Positions 7,894-16,437 are shown, counted from the stretch's first letter. The stretch is 38,485 bases of DNA from Methanosarcinaceae archaeon (GCA_021106765.1 JAIOTO010000087.1:1-38485), one strand, 5' to 3'. Translations and numbers: made by a program. The notes: a model not told the origin generated them from the sequence alone.

Positions 7894-8799
7894 ATGCTGA
7901 GCCTATCAGATCTACGATCAGAGAACAGACCGGATGCGGATAACTGGAAAGACAAAGTTTACCAGATCATATTCGAAGCCGATACACCAGCAGGAAAATT
8001 CTTCGATATATGTCTGATCTTCTGCATACTGGCAAGTGTCACTGTCGTGATGCTGTGTAGTGTGAATAGCATAAATGCTGAATATCACACGATCCTGTGG
8101 TCGCTCGAGTGGTTCTTCACACTTCTCTTCACAGTAGAATATATCTTACGTATGATATGTGTGCGAAACAAGATGAAGTATGCAACCAGCTTTTTTGGGA
8201 TTATCGATCTACTGGCCGTCATCCCTACATATCTCACCATCTTCCTGCCAGGTGGCCAGTATCTGATGGTGATCCGTATCCTTAGACTGCTCAGGATCTT
8301 CAGGGTACTGAAACTCGTCCAGTACCTGCAGGAGGTCGACCTGCTAATGAGGGCAATGAAGGACAGCAGCCGGAAGATCATAGTCTTCTTCTTCGCAGTT
8401 ATCAATCTGGTTATCCTATTGGGATCCGTGATGTATGTGATCGAGGGTGATGGAAATGGTTTTACCAGCATACCAACAAGCATTTACTGGGCCATTATCA
8501 CACTGACCACCGTGGGTTATGGAGATATCGTACCTATCACTCCAATGGGTAAAGCTGTGGCTTCGATCATAATGATACTGGGTTATTCCATCATAGCTCT
8601 CCCCACAGGGATCGTGACACATTCCATAATCAAGATCACAGAGGATGATAAGGAGAAAGAAATTGAGGTCCGGGAAGAGACACACGAGGTCGTGTTGAAT
8701 ATAGGTTGTCCGGAATGCGGTTTCGCTGGACATGATATCGATGCCCGGTACTGCAAATTCTGTGGTACGGAATTGAAACCGATCAACTTTGAAGATTAG
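7894..8799 (+). CDS. Voltage-sensor-type potassium channel with C-terminal zinc ribbon
   Basis: The 301-residue ion channel subunit has segments S1-S4 in about residues 36-140, including an S4 with arginines every third position (R128, R131, R134, R137, then K140). The pore helix and selectivity filter TTVGYGD (205-211) lie between S5 and S6. This is the KvAP-like tetrameric six-helix layout, and it predicts K+ conductance across the cytoplasmic membrane. The C-terminus adds a small zinc ribbon (CPECG, then CKFCG; Cys272, 275, 287, 290), which could sense metal or redox state or hold the tetramer together. The start ATG has an AGGAG site 6 bases upstream. The gene is divergent from rbkR and monocistronic, with its own TATA-rich upstream region. 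Confidence 0.93.
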   Translation: MLSLSDLRSENRPDADNWKDKVYQIIFEADTPAGKFFDICLIFCILASVTVVMLCSVNSINAEYHTILWSLEWFFTLLFTVEYILRMICVRNKMKYATSFFGIIDLLAVIPTYLTIFLPGGQYLMVIRILRLLRIFRVLKLVQYLQEVDLLMRAMKDSSRKIIVFFFAVINLVILLGSVMYVIEGDGNGFTSIPTSIYWAIITLTTVGYGDIVPITPMGKAVASIIMILGYSIIALPTGIVTHSIIKITEDDKEKEIEVREETHEVVLNIGCPECGFAGHDIDARYCKFCGTELKPINFED

Positions 8800-8855
8800 A
8801 AATAATGACTGAACAATTATTCAATAAGATCGTTGTATGAGATAGATGTCGAAGA

Positions 8856-8862
8856 TTATATG
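8856..8862 (+). promoter_or_regulatory. TATA-box-like element for ftr
   Basis: TTATATG lies 55-61 bases upstream of the ftr ATG in the short gap after the channel gene. It is the best TATA match in the gap and would give a leader of about 30 bases ending in GAAGGTG, a ribosome binding site. Inferred from sequence only. Confidence 0.4.
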
Positions 8863-8916
8863 TATTGTTATTGTATTCTAATTATCACCTAACGTTATTA
8901 TTATGAAGGTGTTTAT

Positions 8917-9810
8917 ATGGAACTCAATGGAGTAGAGATCGAAGATACATTCGCAGAAGCATTTCCCATAAAGATAGCACGTGTATTGATCACAGCCGCA
9001 TCCGAGCGCTGGGTCAATGTAGCCGCAACCGAAGCCACCGGGTTTGGCACATCTGTGATCATGTGCCCTGCAGAGGGAGGGATCGAAAAGTTCGTGACCG
9101 GTGACGAGACGCCCGACGGCAGACCAGGAGCATATATCCAGATTTGTACTTTTGGATACAAGTCACTGGAAGAGCAGCTGCTCGAGCGCATAGGACAGTG
9201 TGTCCTTACAGCACCAACGACCGCTGTTTTCAATGGTCTGCCAGATGCCGAGAAACAGTTCGATACTGGATTCAAGCTTAAGTTCTTCGCCGATGGTATG
9301 GAATCCGAAACAGAGGTTGCAGGAAGAAAAGCATACAAGATACCTATGATGGAAGGAGACTTCATCGTCGAACATTCCATAGGTGCCGTTGGTGGTGTTG
9401 CTGGAGGTAACTTCTTTATCCTTGGTGACAGCCAGATGAGCGCACTCACAGCAGCAGAGGTCGCAGTGGATGCCATCAAGAAAATAGAAGGTTCGATCAC
9501 CCCGTTCCCTGGCGGTATTGTGGCCAGTGGTTCAAAGGTCGGTGCCAACAAGTACAAGTTCCTGAAAGCAACCGCAAACGAGAAGTTCTGCCCATCCATC
9601 AAGAAAGAAGTTGAAGGAACCGAAATCCCCGACGATGTTGAAGCTGTTTACGAGATCGTGATCAACGGTCTTAATACCGACGTTGTGAGGGATGCAATGC
9701 AGACCGGTATCAAAGCTGCCGTGACGATCCCCGGTATAAAGAAGATCACCGCAGGCAACTTCGGTGGGAGTCTGGGGCCATACAAGTTCAATCTGCGCGA
9801 CCTTCTTTAA
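8917..9810 (+). CDS. ftr: Formylmethanofuran:tetrahydromethanopterin formyltransferase
   Basis: The cytoplasmic enzyme transfers the formyl group between methanofuran and tetrahydromethanopterin, the second step of CO2 reduction to methane and, reversed, of methyl oxidation. The 297 residues match the full family length. The N-terminus MELNGVEIEDTFAEAF and the sequences ITAASERWV, ATGFGTSVIMCPAE, SIGAVGGVAGGNF and NFGGSLGPYKFNL are characteristic of Ftr. GAAGGTG precedes the ATG. A T-rich tract follows the stop, so the gene is probably a single transcription unit. The gene places the organism among methanogens or methane-oxidising relatives. Confidence 0.97.
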   Translation: MELNGVEIEDTFAEAFPIKIARVLITAASERWVNVAATEATGFGTSVIMCPAEGGIEKFVTGDETPDGRPGAYIQICTFGYKSLEEQLLERIGQCVLTAPTTAVFNGLPDAEKQFDTGFKLKFFADGMESETEVAGRKAYKIPMMEGDFIVEHSIGAVGGVAGGNFFILGDSQMSALTAAEVAVDAIKKIEGSITPFPGGIVASGSKVGANKYKFLKATANEKFCPSIKKEVEGTEIPDDVEAVYEIVINGLNTDVVRDAMQTGIKAAVTIPGIKKITAGNFGGSLGPYKFNLRDLL

Positions 9811-9819
9811 GGTCGTTCA

Positions 9820-9832
9820 TTTTTCTTTTTTT
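9820..9832 (+). terminator. T-rich terminator after ftr
   Basis: The run TTTTTCTTTTTTT begins 10 bases after the ftr stop. Archaeal RNA polymerase terminates on such oligo-T tracts without needing a hairpin. The next gene is on the opposite strand and ends at 9950, which fits a convergent terminator region. Confidence 0.65.
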
Positions 9833-9949
9833 GATTATTTCAGGCATATGCAGGATTACCTGAGATCAACAGATATCCCTCTGATCAAGACACAATTGCT
9901 GTTTAGATAATGCTCAGAGTACAATCACAACTTGGACCAGGAGGGCTGA

Positions 9950-11323
9950 TCACAGCCCGATGGTCTGCAACCCTGCACTGATGATCTCTGTTGGATCGAT
10001 CCCTGTGACCTGTATCATAACATATATCCCAAGGAAAGTACCGATCATGCTGCCGATGTTGGCCAGGGCCGCCACCAATATCACACGGAATAAGTTATTC
10101 TTCATCATTTCGCTGGTACTCTCGATCTCAATCAGTTGCTTGAAATCATTGGTCGTAGGATGACGCTGTTTTGCTTCCATCAGCCCTGCGAACCACCCAG
10201 CCGCCATCATAGGATTAAGGGATGTCAGCCATGCAATACCAAAAGCCGTGATAATGGAATATGGATGACCTCTGGCGATCGCAGCCCCTAATGCACTGAG
10301 TACACCGTTGATGATAAACCACCAACCAAATGCCAGTAGTAACTTATCCAACGGTGTTCCGGACAGTATCAGTAACGCAAAGGTAGCAAGAGCAATGCCC
10401 ACGATACCAATCCCTAACACCTTCATGATGCTGAATCCTTTCTTTGGCACCTGGGTGATCTGCTCGAGTGACGGTATGGTAGATGGATCCTTGAGATACT
10501 TCTCGATCCCGGGCTTATGCCCGGCACCCACAACAGCCACGATCCTTTTGCCACCGCCTGATGCAACGCGCAACAGGCTGCCTGCAATATAGGCATCCCG
10601 TTCATCGATCAGTACGCCTGCAGCATTTGGTGAGAACGAACGCAGCTCATCAGTAAGCATTGCCACCATATCCTGATCGGTGATGTTGTCGATATCGATA
10701 TCCTTGCTGCCTCCGATACCCAGTGCTGCTTCGACCAGAGTACCTAACATACGCAACTTTTCAAAGGACCCCATCTTACTCCAGAAACGATGCAGTGTGA
10801 CCTGTATATCCCGATCGACCAGAGCGACCTGTGCACCCATAGCCTCAGCCGTATCGATAGCGGTCACCATCTCAGCACCAGGCTGTACTCCCATCTCATC
10901 ACCTATCTTCCTCTGTACGTAGGCAAGAAGCAGGTGCACCAGGAAAAAATACACCTTTCCCTCGGAAAGAAGTTCTTTGACAGGTATATCCGAGGTCTTT
11001 GCCTCACCCTTGAGTGCCTCATACCTGCCACGACAGAGTTCAACGGCCACAACATCCGGTCGTTGCTGCTCGATGGTCTCGATCACCTCATCTACACTCT
11101 TCTGAGATACATGAGCCGTTCCCACGATGGTGATCTGGGAAGGAGTCATCATGGAAGCCATGGATGTATTGGAAGCTGCTGGAGTTGCAGAATCTGTCTG
11201 AGGCAATGACTCTATACCATTATCATTATCTGTATGTTCGTATGATGCCGTATTGAACCTATACTCCACAGCATCCTGTTGCGAATCTGTGATCGTGACT
11301 TCGTTATCCTCAGTTTTATCCAT
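9950..11323 (-). CDS. TraB-family membrane protein
   Basis: The protein of about 457 residues has a polar N-terminal tail (about 55 residues, rich in D/E/T/S), a TraB/PrgY/GumN-type domain beginning ITIVGTAHVSQKSVDEV, and four hydrophobic segments in the C-terminal 160 residues. The GTAHVS motif and the later VAVVGAGHKPGIEKYL are the conserved metal- or catalysis-linked positions of the family. Bacterial relatives act in pheromone shutdown; archaeal function is unknown. I take ATG 11321-11323 as start because GTGAGTGAT lies just upstream; an in-frame GTG at 11338 overlaps the preceding gene. It forms an operon with the site-2 protease. Confidence 0.88.
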   Translation of the reverse strand: MDKTEDNEVTITDSQQDAVEYRFNTASYEHTDNDNGIESLPQTDSATPAASNTSMASMMTPSQITIVGTAHVSQKSVDEVIETIEQQRPDVVAVELCRGRYEALKGEAKTSDIPVKELLSEGKVYFFLVHLLLAYVQRKIGDEMGVQPGAEMVTAIDTAEAMGAQVALVDRDIQVTLHRFWSKMGSFEKLRMLGTLVEAALGIGGSKDIDIDNITDQDMVAMLTDELRSFSPNAAGVLIDERDAYIAGSLLRVASGGGKRIVAVVGAGHKPGIEKYLKDPSTIPSLEQITQVPKKGFSIMKVLGIGIVGIALATFALLILSGTPLDKLLLAFGWWFIINGVLSALGAAIARGHPYSIITAFGIAWLTSLNPMMAAGWFAGLMEAKQRHPTTNDFKQLIEIESTSEMMKNNLFRVILVAALANIGSMIGTFLGIYVMIQVTGIDPTEIISAGLQTIGL

Positions 11324-11330
11324 ATTCCTA

Positions 11331-12428
11331 TCACTCACTCAATAACGTCATAGTATGCATCAGGTCGGTCCTGGACAGGATACCTACAACATCATCATCA
11401 TCCATAACTATAAGCCGTCCAATATTATTAGATGTTATCAATTTAAAAGCATCCGATGCTGGGGCATCCACTGTTATTGGTACCACATCCCGGGTCATCA
11501 CATCAGATACCAAAGTACTAAAACGCTCCAGAGAAGTCACTTTACGCACATCTGAAAACGTGACGATGCCTTTTAGAACATTATGTTCCATCACAGGATA
11601 ACCCATATGCTTATGCTCGAACATGAATTGTGTCAGCTGTTCGATTGTCAATGAAGGAAGCACGGAAACCACACCCGAAGTCATCACATCCCTGACCTTG
11701 ACCTTTTCCAGCGTTGTGGTCACCGTTGTTGTACGATCCTCTCCTGATGCACCCATGTATACAAATATCGCTATCATTAACAGCCACGGGTTCCAGGGAC
11801 TGGAGATGAGGCCCAGTAGCGCCATCAAGATAGCAAACATCTTACCAACGTTTGCCGCAGTATGTGTAGCCTCTACATAGCTTATCTTACGTGCATACCA
11901 TGCCCGTAGGATGCGGCCTCCATCCATAGGAAACGCAGGAAGTAGATTGAAAATTCCAAGGACAATGTTAATTGATCCCAGTATAAGGACAAGCCGATAC
12001 GGGGACGTAAGAGCATACGTCGGTATCAGGGAGGAGATTACAAAATTTAATGCCAGGAGAATCGATCCTATCATGAAACTGACCATCGGCCCGGCGAATG
12101 CCATCTTTGCCTCCTGTGCAGGGTCCCGTGGGATATCCTCCATGGACGCGATGCCACCGATCAGGAAAAGTGTGATATTATCTACCTTAAATCCATATTT
12201 CTGCGCAAAATACGAATGACCGAGCTCGTGTAGAAGTACACATGTAAAAAGAAGCACAGTACACAACAGGGCTAGTACATATTGCATTGGCGGTTCTATG
12301 TCACCAAAACCATACGGCGCAGAATTTACCGCAAATATCATCACAAAAATTGGTAAGACCATGAGAAATGTGATATGTAACTTAATATCAATTCCCATCA
12401 CCGTACCGATCCTAAAAGAAGATCCCAT
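11331..12428 (-). CDS. Site-2-type intramembrane metalloprotease with two CBS domains
   Basis: The 365-residue M50-family protease has the zinc motif HELGH at 67-71 and the third ligand motif NLLPAFPMDGGR (Asp169), both within hydrophobic segments. The C-terminal 125 residues hold two CBS domains (VRDVMTSGVVSVLPS... and VSDVMTRDVVPITVD...), which in the family bind adenine nucleotides and may gate proteolysis. It is the SpoIVFB-like, CBS-containing archaeal class that cuts membrane-bound substrates. The stop is 7 bases before the likely TraB start, so the two are co-transcribed. The natural substrate is not visible here. Confidence 0.95.
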   Translation of the reverse strand: MGSSFRIGTVMGIDIKLHITFLMVLPIFVMIFAVNSAPYGFGDIEPPMQYVLALLCTVLLFTCVLLHELGHSYFAQKYGFKVDNITLFLIGGIASMEDIPRDPAQEAKMAFAGPMVSFMIGSILLALNFVISSLIPTYALTSPYRLVLILGSINIVLGIFNLLPAFPMDGGRILRAWYARKISYVEATHTAANVGKMFAILMALLGLISSPWNPWLLMIAIFVYMGASGEDRTTTVTTTLEKVKVRDVMTSGVVSVLPSLTIEQLTQFMFEHKHMGYPVMEHNVLKGIVTFSDVRKVTSLERFSTLVSDVMTRDVVPITVDAPASDAFKLITSNNIGRLIVMDDDDVVGILSRTDLMHTMTLLSE

Positions 12429-12527
12429 GTGTGAACATTGTCGATGTTATCGTATTTAGTTCTATCTAGCAGGAGCTAAGGACGAATGCAATTGCAATAA
12501 ATACTTTCAACCCGCTTGGCTCACAAG

Positions 12528-12534
12528 TATATAA
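12528..12534 (+). promoter_or_regulatory. TATA-box-like element before a candidate small RNA
   Basis: TATATAA stands in the gap between the site-2 protease and mfnA, where both neighbours are on the minus strand. It therefore does not serve a known gene in its own direction. A start site 22-27 bases downstream would fall at about 12556-12560, just before a strong hairpin. This is the basis for the small-RNA call. Confidence 0.4.
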
Positions 12535-12566
12535 CCACACAGCATACTTTGTATCAGTCACGGATC

Positions 12567-12610
12567 CGATGAACACACGCCTTTACACGCTTCAAGGCTA
12601 GGTGTCATCG
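12567..12610 (+). ncRNA. Candidate structured small RNA or 3'-end hairpin
   Basis: The 44-base segment folds into a near-perfect hairpin. CGATG pairs with CATCG, then (after one bulged A) ACAC pairs with GTGT, and GCCTT pairs with AAGGC around a 10-base loop. It lies 33 bases after a TATATAA element on the plus strand and is followed by T-rich DNA. It may be a short non-coding RNA. Alternatively, it is read on the minus strand as a structure in the tail of the mfnA transcript. It is not a tRNA and has no recognised family. Confidence 0.35.
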
Positions 12611-12683
12611 ATCATCCCCTCATCCGTGTCATATAATTATTACTTTATACTTATTTCAATATCTTCTATGTTTCACAGATCCT

Positions 12684-13859
12684 TTACATTTCCACATCTT
12701 CCATGCTTCCCATATTATCCACCACTACAACCAGATCCTGTAAGAATAACTCCATATTCTCATGCGTTACATGAGGCATTATCACAATCCTCAAAGACTT
12801 AGGATTACGAGCTATGGATACATGCCATCCAAACTCCTCACGCAATAACTCTCTTACCCTTTGAGGTTCAGGCACTATAAGAGACACAATATTCATTACA
12901 GGCTCGATCACAGGTTCAAATCCTGCCATTCTAGCTCTGGATACAAACTCAGTAGTGATATTCATACAACCTTGTACGATCTCTCTGTAACCCGATCTTC
13001 CCAGATGTTTCATCACTGCATAGGTTGAAGCTACAGCTGCACCACTTCTGGTACCTGTAAGAGAATATTGGCTACTAATAGTAAGATAAGGAGTATGCAC
13101 ACGAAGATTATCAAGATATTCACGTTCCCTGAACAACAATCCTCCTGAAGGTATAGTGCTCAGACCCATCTTATGAGGATCAATAGTAATAGATGTGACT
13201 CCCTTAAGTTCAAAATCGAAATCAAAAGCATGGGATGAATAGGATCTTTGCAGGAATGGAATGACAAAACCTCCAAATGCCGCATCAACATGCAGGAAAA
13301 GTCCTTTTTTAATGGCAATATCCGAGAGCTGCCTGATGGGATCGATCTGGCCAAACTCAGTTGTACCAGCTATACCCACAAGTCCGATAGTATTCTCATC
13401 TATGAGTTCCTCCACCAAAGGAAGGTACACTTTAAGAGTTGGATCAAGCTGAGCTTTTCTTATTTCAATACCAGAAATATCCGCAACCTTGTCGAACGAA
13501 AAATGGGCAGATACAGGTACGATCACATTTGGATCTTTAACATCACGACGAGCATTCCTCATGGATCGGACTGCCTGTATGTTGGATTCAGTTCCACCAG
13601 TAGTAATATATCCGGAAGCTGTGGAACAATGAAGTAGCTCTCCAAGCATTTGTATAACTTTTTGTTCAAGTTCACATGTACCGGTAAACAGACCAGGATC
13701 ACCCATATTGGATTCGATGAACTGTATATGAGCTTTTAGTGCTACTTCATGTGGATATGTACACATAGAACTCAAAACTTTTTCATACTTAGTATCTGTT
13801 CCTTTAATATTATTCAAAAGATGGAATAGTTTTTCTCTGGATATTCCGTTTTCGTTCAT
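12684..13859 (-). CDS. mfnA: L-tyrosine decarboxylase of methanofuran biosynthesis
   Basis: The 391-residue PLP-dependent group II decarboxylase makes tyramine from tyrosine for the furan cofactor methanofuran; some archaeal homologues also decarboxylate aspartate for coenzyme A. Visible motifs are TGGTESN (87-93), the cofactor aspartate in VDAAFGG (Asp192), and DPHKMG with the Schiff-base lysine Lys230. The family is about 380-400 residues, so it is full length. Its DNA is more AT-rich than the neighbouring operons. It is followed by the hairpin at 12567-12610 and its promoter faces the origin region (TTTTAAATAGG upstream). Together with ftr it supports C1 metabolism through methanofuran. 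Confidence 0.94.
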   Translation of the reverse strand: MNENGISREKLFHLLNNIKGTDTKYEKVLSSMCTYPHEVALKAHIQFIESNMGDPGLFTGTCELEQKVIQMLGELLHCSTASGYITTGGTESNIQAVRSMRNARRDVKDPNVIVPVSAHFSFDKVADISGIEIRKAQLDPTLKVYLPLVEELIDENTIGLVGIAGTTEFGQIDPIRQLSDIAIKKGLFLHVDAAFGGFVIPFLQRSYSSHAFDFDFELKGVTSITIDPHKMGLSTIPSGGLLFREREYLDNLRVHTPYLTISSQYSLTGTRSGAAVASTYAVMKHLGRSGYREIVQGCMNITTEFVSRARMAGFEPVIEPVMNIVSLIVPEPQRVRELLREEFGWHVSIARNPKSLRIVIMPHVTHENMELFLQDLVVVVDNMGSMEDVEM

Positions 13860-13999
13860 ATAAAATCAAGAGATAAAAGTGTTGAACCTATTTAAAATGA
13901 TTTTGTTCATGTGAATTGTATGAATTGTGACTAAATTTATAATCGATTGAACTGTAATAAATAATTATAATTGTAAAAGTAGGGATAAATATAGACACC

Positions 14000-14022
14000 G
14001 ACCCCATGGTTTCTACTGGAAT
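14000..14022 (-). repeat. ORB-like element 1 (inverted)
   Basis: This is the left arm of a perfect 23-base inverted repeat. It reads GACCCCATGG at the left end and TACTGGAAT at the right end on the plus strand, so the ORB reads on the minus strand toward mfnA. It is the exact reverse complement of 14145-14167. Confidence 0.85.
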
Positions 14023-14144
14023 AAAAATGGTGTAAAAAAAACTCTTGTTAAACTTGCAGATATATTTATATACAATTAAAGTAATAGTTACACAACTCTA
14101 TTTTTAATATATTTTATAAAAAATGCGTTTACATATTTTTTATG

Positions 14145-14167
14145 ATTCCAGTAGAAACCATGGGGTC
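14145..14167 (+). repeat. ORB-like element 2
   Basis: This is the right arm of the perfect inverted repeat, beginning ATTCCAGTAGAAACC and ending GGGGTC. It combines the dyad TTCCAGTaGAAAC with the G-run that gives archaeal ORBs their polarity. It points toward orc1. Confidence 0.87.
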
Positions 14168-14184
14168 TCTCACCTTTAAGAACT

Positions 14185-14208
14185 TTCCACCAGAAATACA
14201 GGGGTCTC
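14185..14208 (+). repeat. ORB-like element 3 (diverged)
   Basis: It starts TTCCACCAGAAA and ends GGGGTCTC. It matches element 2 at 18 of 24 aligned positions (the flanks TTCCA, AGAAA and GGGGTCTC), lies in the same orientation and begins 39 bases downstream of it. Confidence 0.7.
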
Positions 14209-14309
14209 ATTCCTATAAACAATATCTTAACAATCAAATGCATTTTTACATCACAATGTATAATGTCCTACAATAGCGTTTTTATTCATATATTGACGTC
14301 TGGTTATAA

Positions 14310-14322
14310 TTACACTGGAAAC
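14310..14322 (+). repeat. Mini-ORB-like element
   Basis: TTACACTGGAAAC resembles the short repeat of Methanothermobacter-type origins (TTACACTTGAAA as I remember it) and the core of the larger elements. It lies about 130 bases before the orc1 ATG. A second partial core, TCTCCAGTAG, is on the minus strand at 14381-14390. Confidence 0.5.
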
Positions 14323-14448
14323 TAAGTGATCAAAGCATAACTATTAATATGTTATACTTCATGCTATATTTCTATTGCATCTACTGGAGATTTGATATTT
14401 GGTATTTGACATGTAATCCCTAATTATCGGATCGGAGGAGGTATAAAA

Positions 14449-15684
14449 ATGAAAGACAACTCATTAGATGAATTATTTCAGGACCTGTTGGAAAATGAAT
14501 CTCTTTTCAAAAACAAGGAAGTTCTGCGTCCTTCATATACTCCAGAATCCCTTCCTCATAGAAGTGTACAGATCAATAATTTGGCTACTATTCTTGTCTC
14601 AGCTCTACGTGGCGATACGCCTTCAAATATACTTATCTATGGAAAGACAGGGACAGGTAAGACTGCTGTAGCCCGTCACGTTGGTATAGAACTTGAGCGA
14701 AAAAGTGATAGTCTGGAAAGTCCCTGTGTTGTTCTGTATATGAATTGTGAGGTTATTGATACTCAGTATAGGCTTCTTGCCAATCTTGCCAAGCAATTTG
14801 GCCAGGATGTTCCTATGACTGGCTGGCCAACAGATCAGGTATTCTTAAAGTTTAAGGAAGCTATTGACACTAAAGATCAGGTTATAATAGTAATTCTTGA
14901 TGAGATCGACAAACTCATAAAAAAAGGTGATGATGTTCTATACAACCTGTCCCGTATCAACACCGAGCTTTCCAGGGCCAAGGTCAGTATGATCGGTATA
15001 TCGAACGATCTGAAGTTTACCGAATTCCTGGATCCAAGAATAAAGAGTTCTCTTGGTGAAGAAGAAATTATTTTTCCTCCCTACGATGCAGAACAGATAA
15101 GTGATATTCTCAAACAACGGGCTGAAATTGCATACAAGGATGAAGTACTGGATGAGATGGTTATTCCTCTTTGTGCGGCCTTTGCAGCTCAGGAACATGG
15201 GGATGCACGCAGGGCTCTGGATCTGCTGAGGGTTGCAGGGGAACTTGCCGAAAGAGAGAGCAAGACACAGGTTAAAGAGGAACATGTTAGGTATGCACAG
15301 GAAAAGATCGAAGTTGATCGTATCGTTGAGGTTGTCCGAACTCTGCCTACTCAGTCAAAACTAACTCTCTATAGCGTGATACTGTTAAGAGATAATGGAC
15401 ATCGGAACGTAACGACTGGAGAAGTGTATAATATCTACAGGCAGAGCTGTAATAATGTGGATATGGATATATTAACACAACGTCGTGTAACGGACCTTAT
15501 CTCTGAGCTGGACATGCTTGGTATTCTCAATGCTGTAGTAGTAAGCAAAGGTCGCTATGGCAGGACAAAGGAGATAGTATTGAGCGTACCCGTTGAAAGC
15601 ACTCGTAGTGTATTACTTGAAGATTATCGTCTTAATATGCTGGCAGATTTTAAACCGGTGATCACAGCGCAGCTGCAGCTGTGA
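14449..15684 (+). CDS. orc1/cdc6: Orc1/Cdc6 replication initiator
   Basis: The 411-residue AAA+ initiator has Walker A GKTGTGKT (65-72), Walker B VILDEID (148-154), sensor 1 in GISND, and the sensor 2 arginine region in HGDARRALDLLRVAGELAE. The C-terminal 110 residues form the winged-helix DNA-binding domain (LTQRRVTDLISELDMLGILNAVVVSKGRYGRTKEI). It binds origin recognition boxes and loads the MCM helicase. A GGAGGAGGT ribosome site precedes the ATG. The elements upstream in the 13860-14448 gap are its likely binding sites and may also autoregulate it. A single gene is visible; other copies could lie elsewhere in the genome. Confidence 0.96.
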   Translation: MKDNSLDELFQDLLENESLFKNKEVLRPSYTPESLPHRSVQINNLATILVSALRGDTPSNILIYGKTGTGKTAVARHVGIELERKSDSLESPCVVLYMNCEVIDTQYRLLANLAKQFGQDVPMTGWPTDQVFLKFKEAIDTKDQVIIVILDEIDKLIKKGDDVLYNLSRINTELSRAKVSMIGISNDLKFTEFLDPRIKSSLGEEEIIFPPYDAEQISDILKQRAEIAYKDEVLDEMVIPLCAAFAAQEHGDARRALDLLRVAGELAERESKTQVKEEHVRYAQEKIEVDRIVEVVRTLPTQSKLTLYSVILLRDNGHRNVTTGEVYNIYRQSCNNVDMDILTQRRVTDLISELDMLGILNAVVVSKGRYGRTKEIVLSVPVESTRSVLLEDYRLNMLADFKPVITAQLQL

Positions 15685-15756
15685 ACTGGTTAAGGTCTGT
15701 AATCATGAATTTACCTGTTCATTAGTTGGTCTGTCGTTTAACAGATCATAATAATA

Positions 15757-16323
15757 TCAGGAAAATAATAGTCTCACATGTCCTACATAGGGAATACGGT
15801 GTTTTGCTACGCCTATGATCCATTCCTCCTTAACAGGCAAGAGGTAGCTGATCTGTCCCTGCTGGTCATAGTACTTGTTTGTTATTGGATTATCTCCCTT
15901 TGTTATGTAACCACTGTGTGGCGCAGTCGGACCACCAGGCCACATACTTTCTCCTGTTTCGACATGATACATGGCTCTGTGAATGATCGGTGTAACGCCT
16001 TCCTGACCATATGGCCGATACAATATCACATTACCCGGTTCTTCAAAGGATATCTGGTTAGGTGTGGCATCTTCATAAGTGATGATCTCTGTTCTGTCAA
16101 TACTCTTTATAAAAATGATATCACCTATCTCCATGTGAGGTTGCATGCTTCCGGATTCGACAGCTACCATGGGTGTCCACATCCCGAACACGATCTGGGA
16201 GATCACGGCAAAGGCAGCAACAGCTAGCATTACGGAAGCGATATCCCGGGAAAAGGATATCCAGAAGTTGTTGCTGTGTTGGAATGTGTTTATTTTATCT
16301 TTAAGGTCCATTTTTGCCATCAC
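15757..16323 (-). CDS. Archaeal signal peptidase I (S26B)
   Basis: The 188-residue membrane protease has an N-terminal transmembrane segment (about 26-46), then VESGSMQP with the catalytic Ser59-Met60. The general base is His115 in IIHRAMYH, as in archaeal, SipW-like and ER-type enzymes where His replaces Lys. The conserved TKGDNP holds Asp144. It removes signal peptides from exported proteins on the outer face of the membrane. No C-terminal transmembrane segment is obvious beyond the short hydrophobic end. It is convergent with orc1 and divergent from the DNA polymerase gene. Confidence 0.92.
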   Translation of the reverse strand: MMAKMDLKDKINTFQHSNNFWISFSRDIASVMLAVAAFAVISQIVFGMWTPMVAVESGSMQPHMEIGDIIFIKSIDRTEIITYEDATPNQISFEEPGNVILYRPYGQEGVTPIIHRAMYHVETGESMWPGGPTAPHSGYITKGDNPITNKYYDQQGQISYLLPVKEEWIIGVAKHRIPYVGHVRLLFS

Positions 16324-16398
16324 TCAGGAGTTTATTTCTGATTTTATATAAAGTAGTATTATGGAATTAGTATATAGTCGAACACTTTAAATGTATTG

Positions 16399-16437
16399 GT
16401 TAGTACTAGTTGTTAGTGTTAATTGTTAGTATTATAG
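16399..16437. repeat. Three 13-bp tandem repeats between divergent genes
   Basis: GTTAGT recurs at 16399, 16412 and 16425, exactly 13 bases apart, within imperfect 13-base units such as GTTAGTGTTAATT. The array lies in the promoter region between the signal peptidase and DNA polymerase genes. A regulatory role is possible, but the units are short and AT-rich. Confidence 0.35.

Larger units (their letters stand above)
13860..14448. other. Putative replication origin (oriC) next to orc1/cdc6
   Basis: This non-coding gap of about 590 bases lies between mfnA and orc1/cdc6. It contains two perfect 23-base inverted copies of an ORB-like element (14000-14022 and 14145-14167) flanking about 120 bases of very AT-rich DNA, a plausible unwinding element. 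Further same-type elements are at 14185-14208, 14310-14322 and 14381-14390. The core TTCCAGTAGAAAC followed by GGGGT resembles the origin recognition boxes bound by archaeal Orc1/Cdc6 (TTCCAGTGGAAAC...GGGGT). Linkage to the initiator gene is typical of archaeal origins. Confidence 0.88.

Noticed and set aside
16399-16437. Tandem GTTAGT repeats as a second set of origin boxes
   Set aside because: They lack the CCAGT/GAAAC dyad and the G-run of the ORB-like elements.
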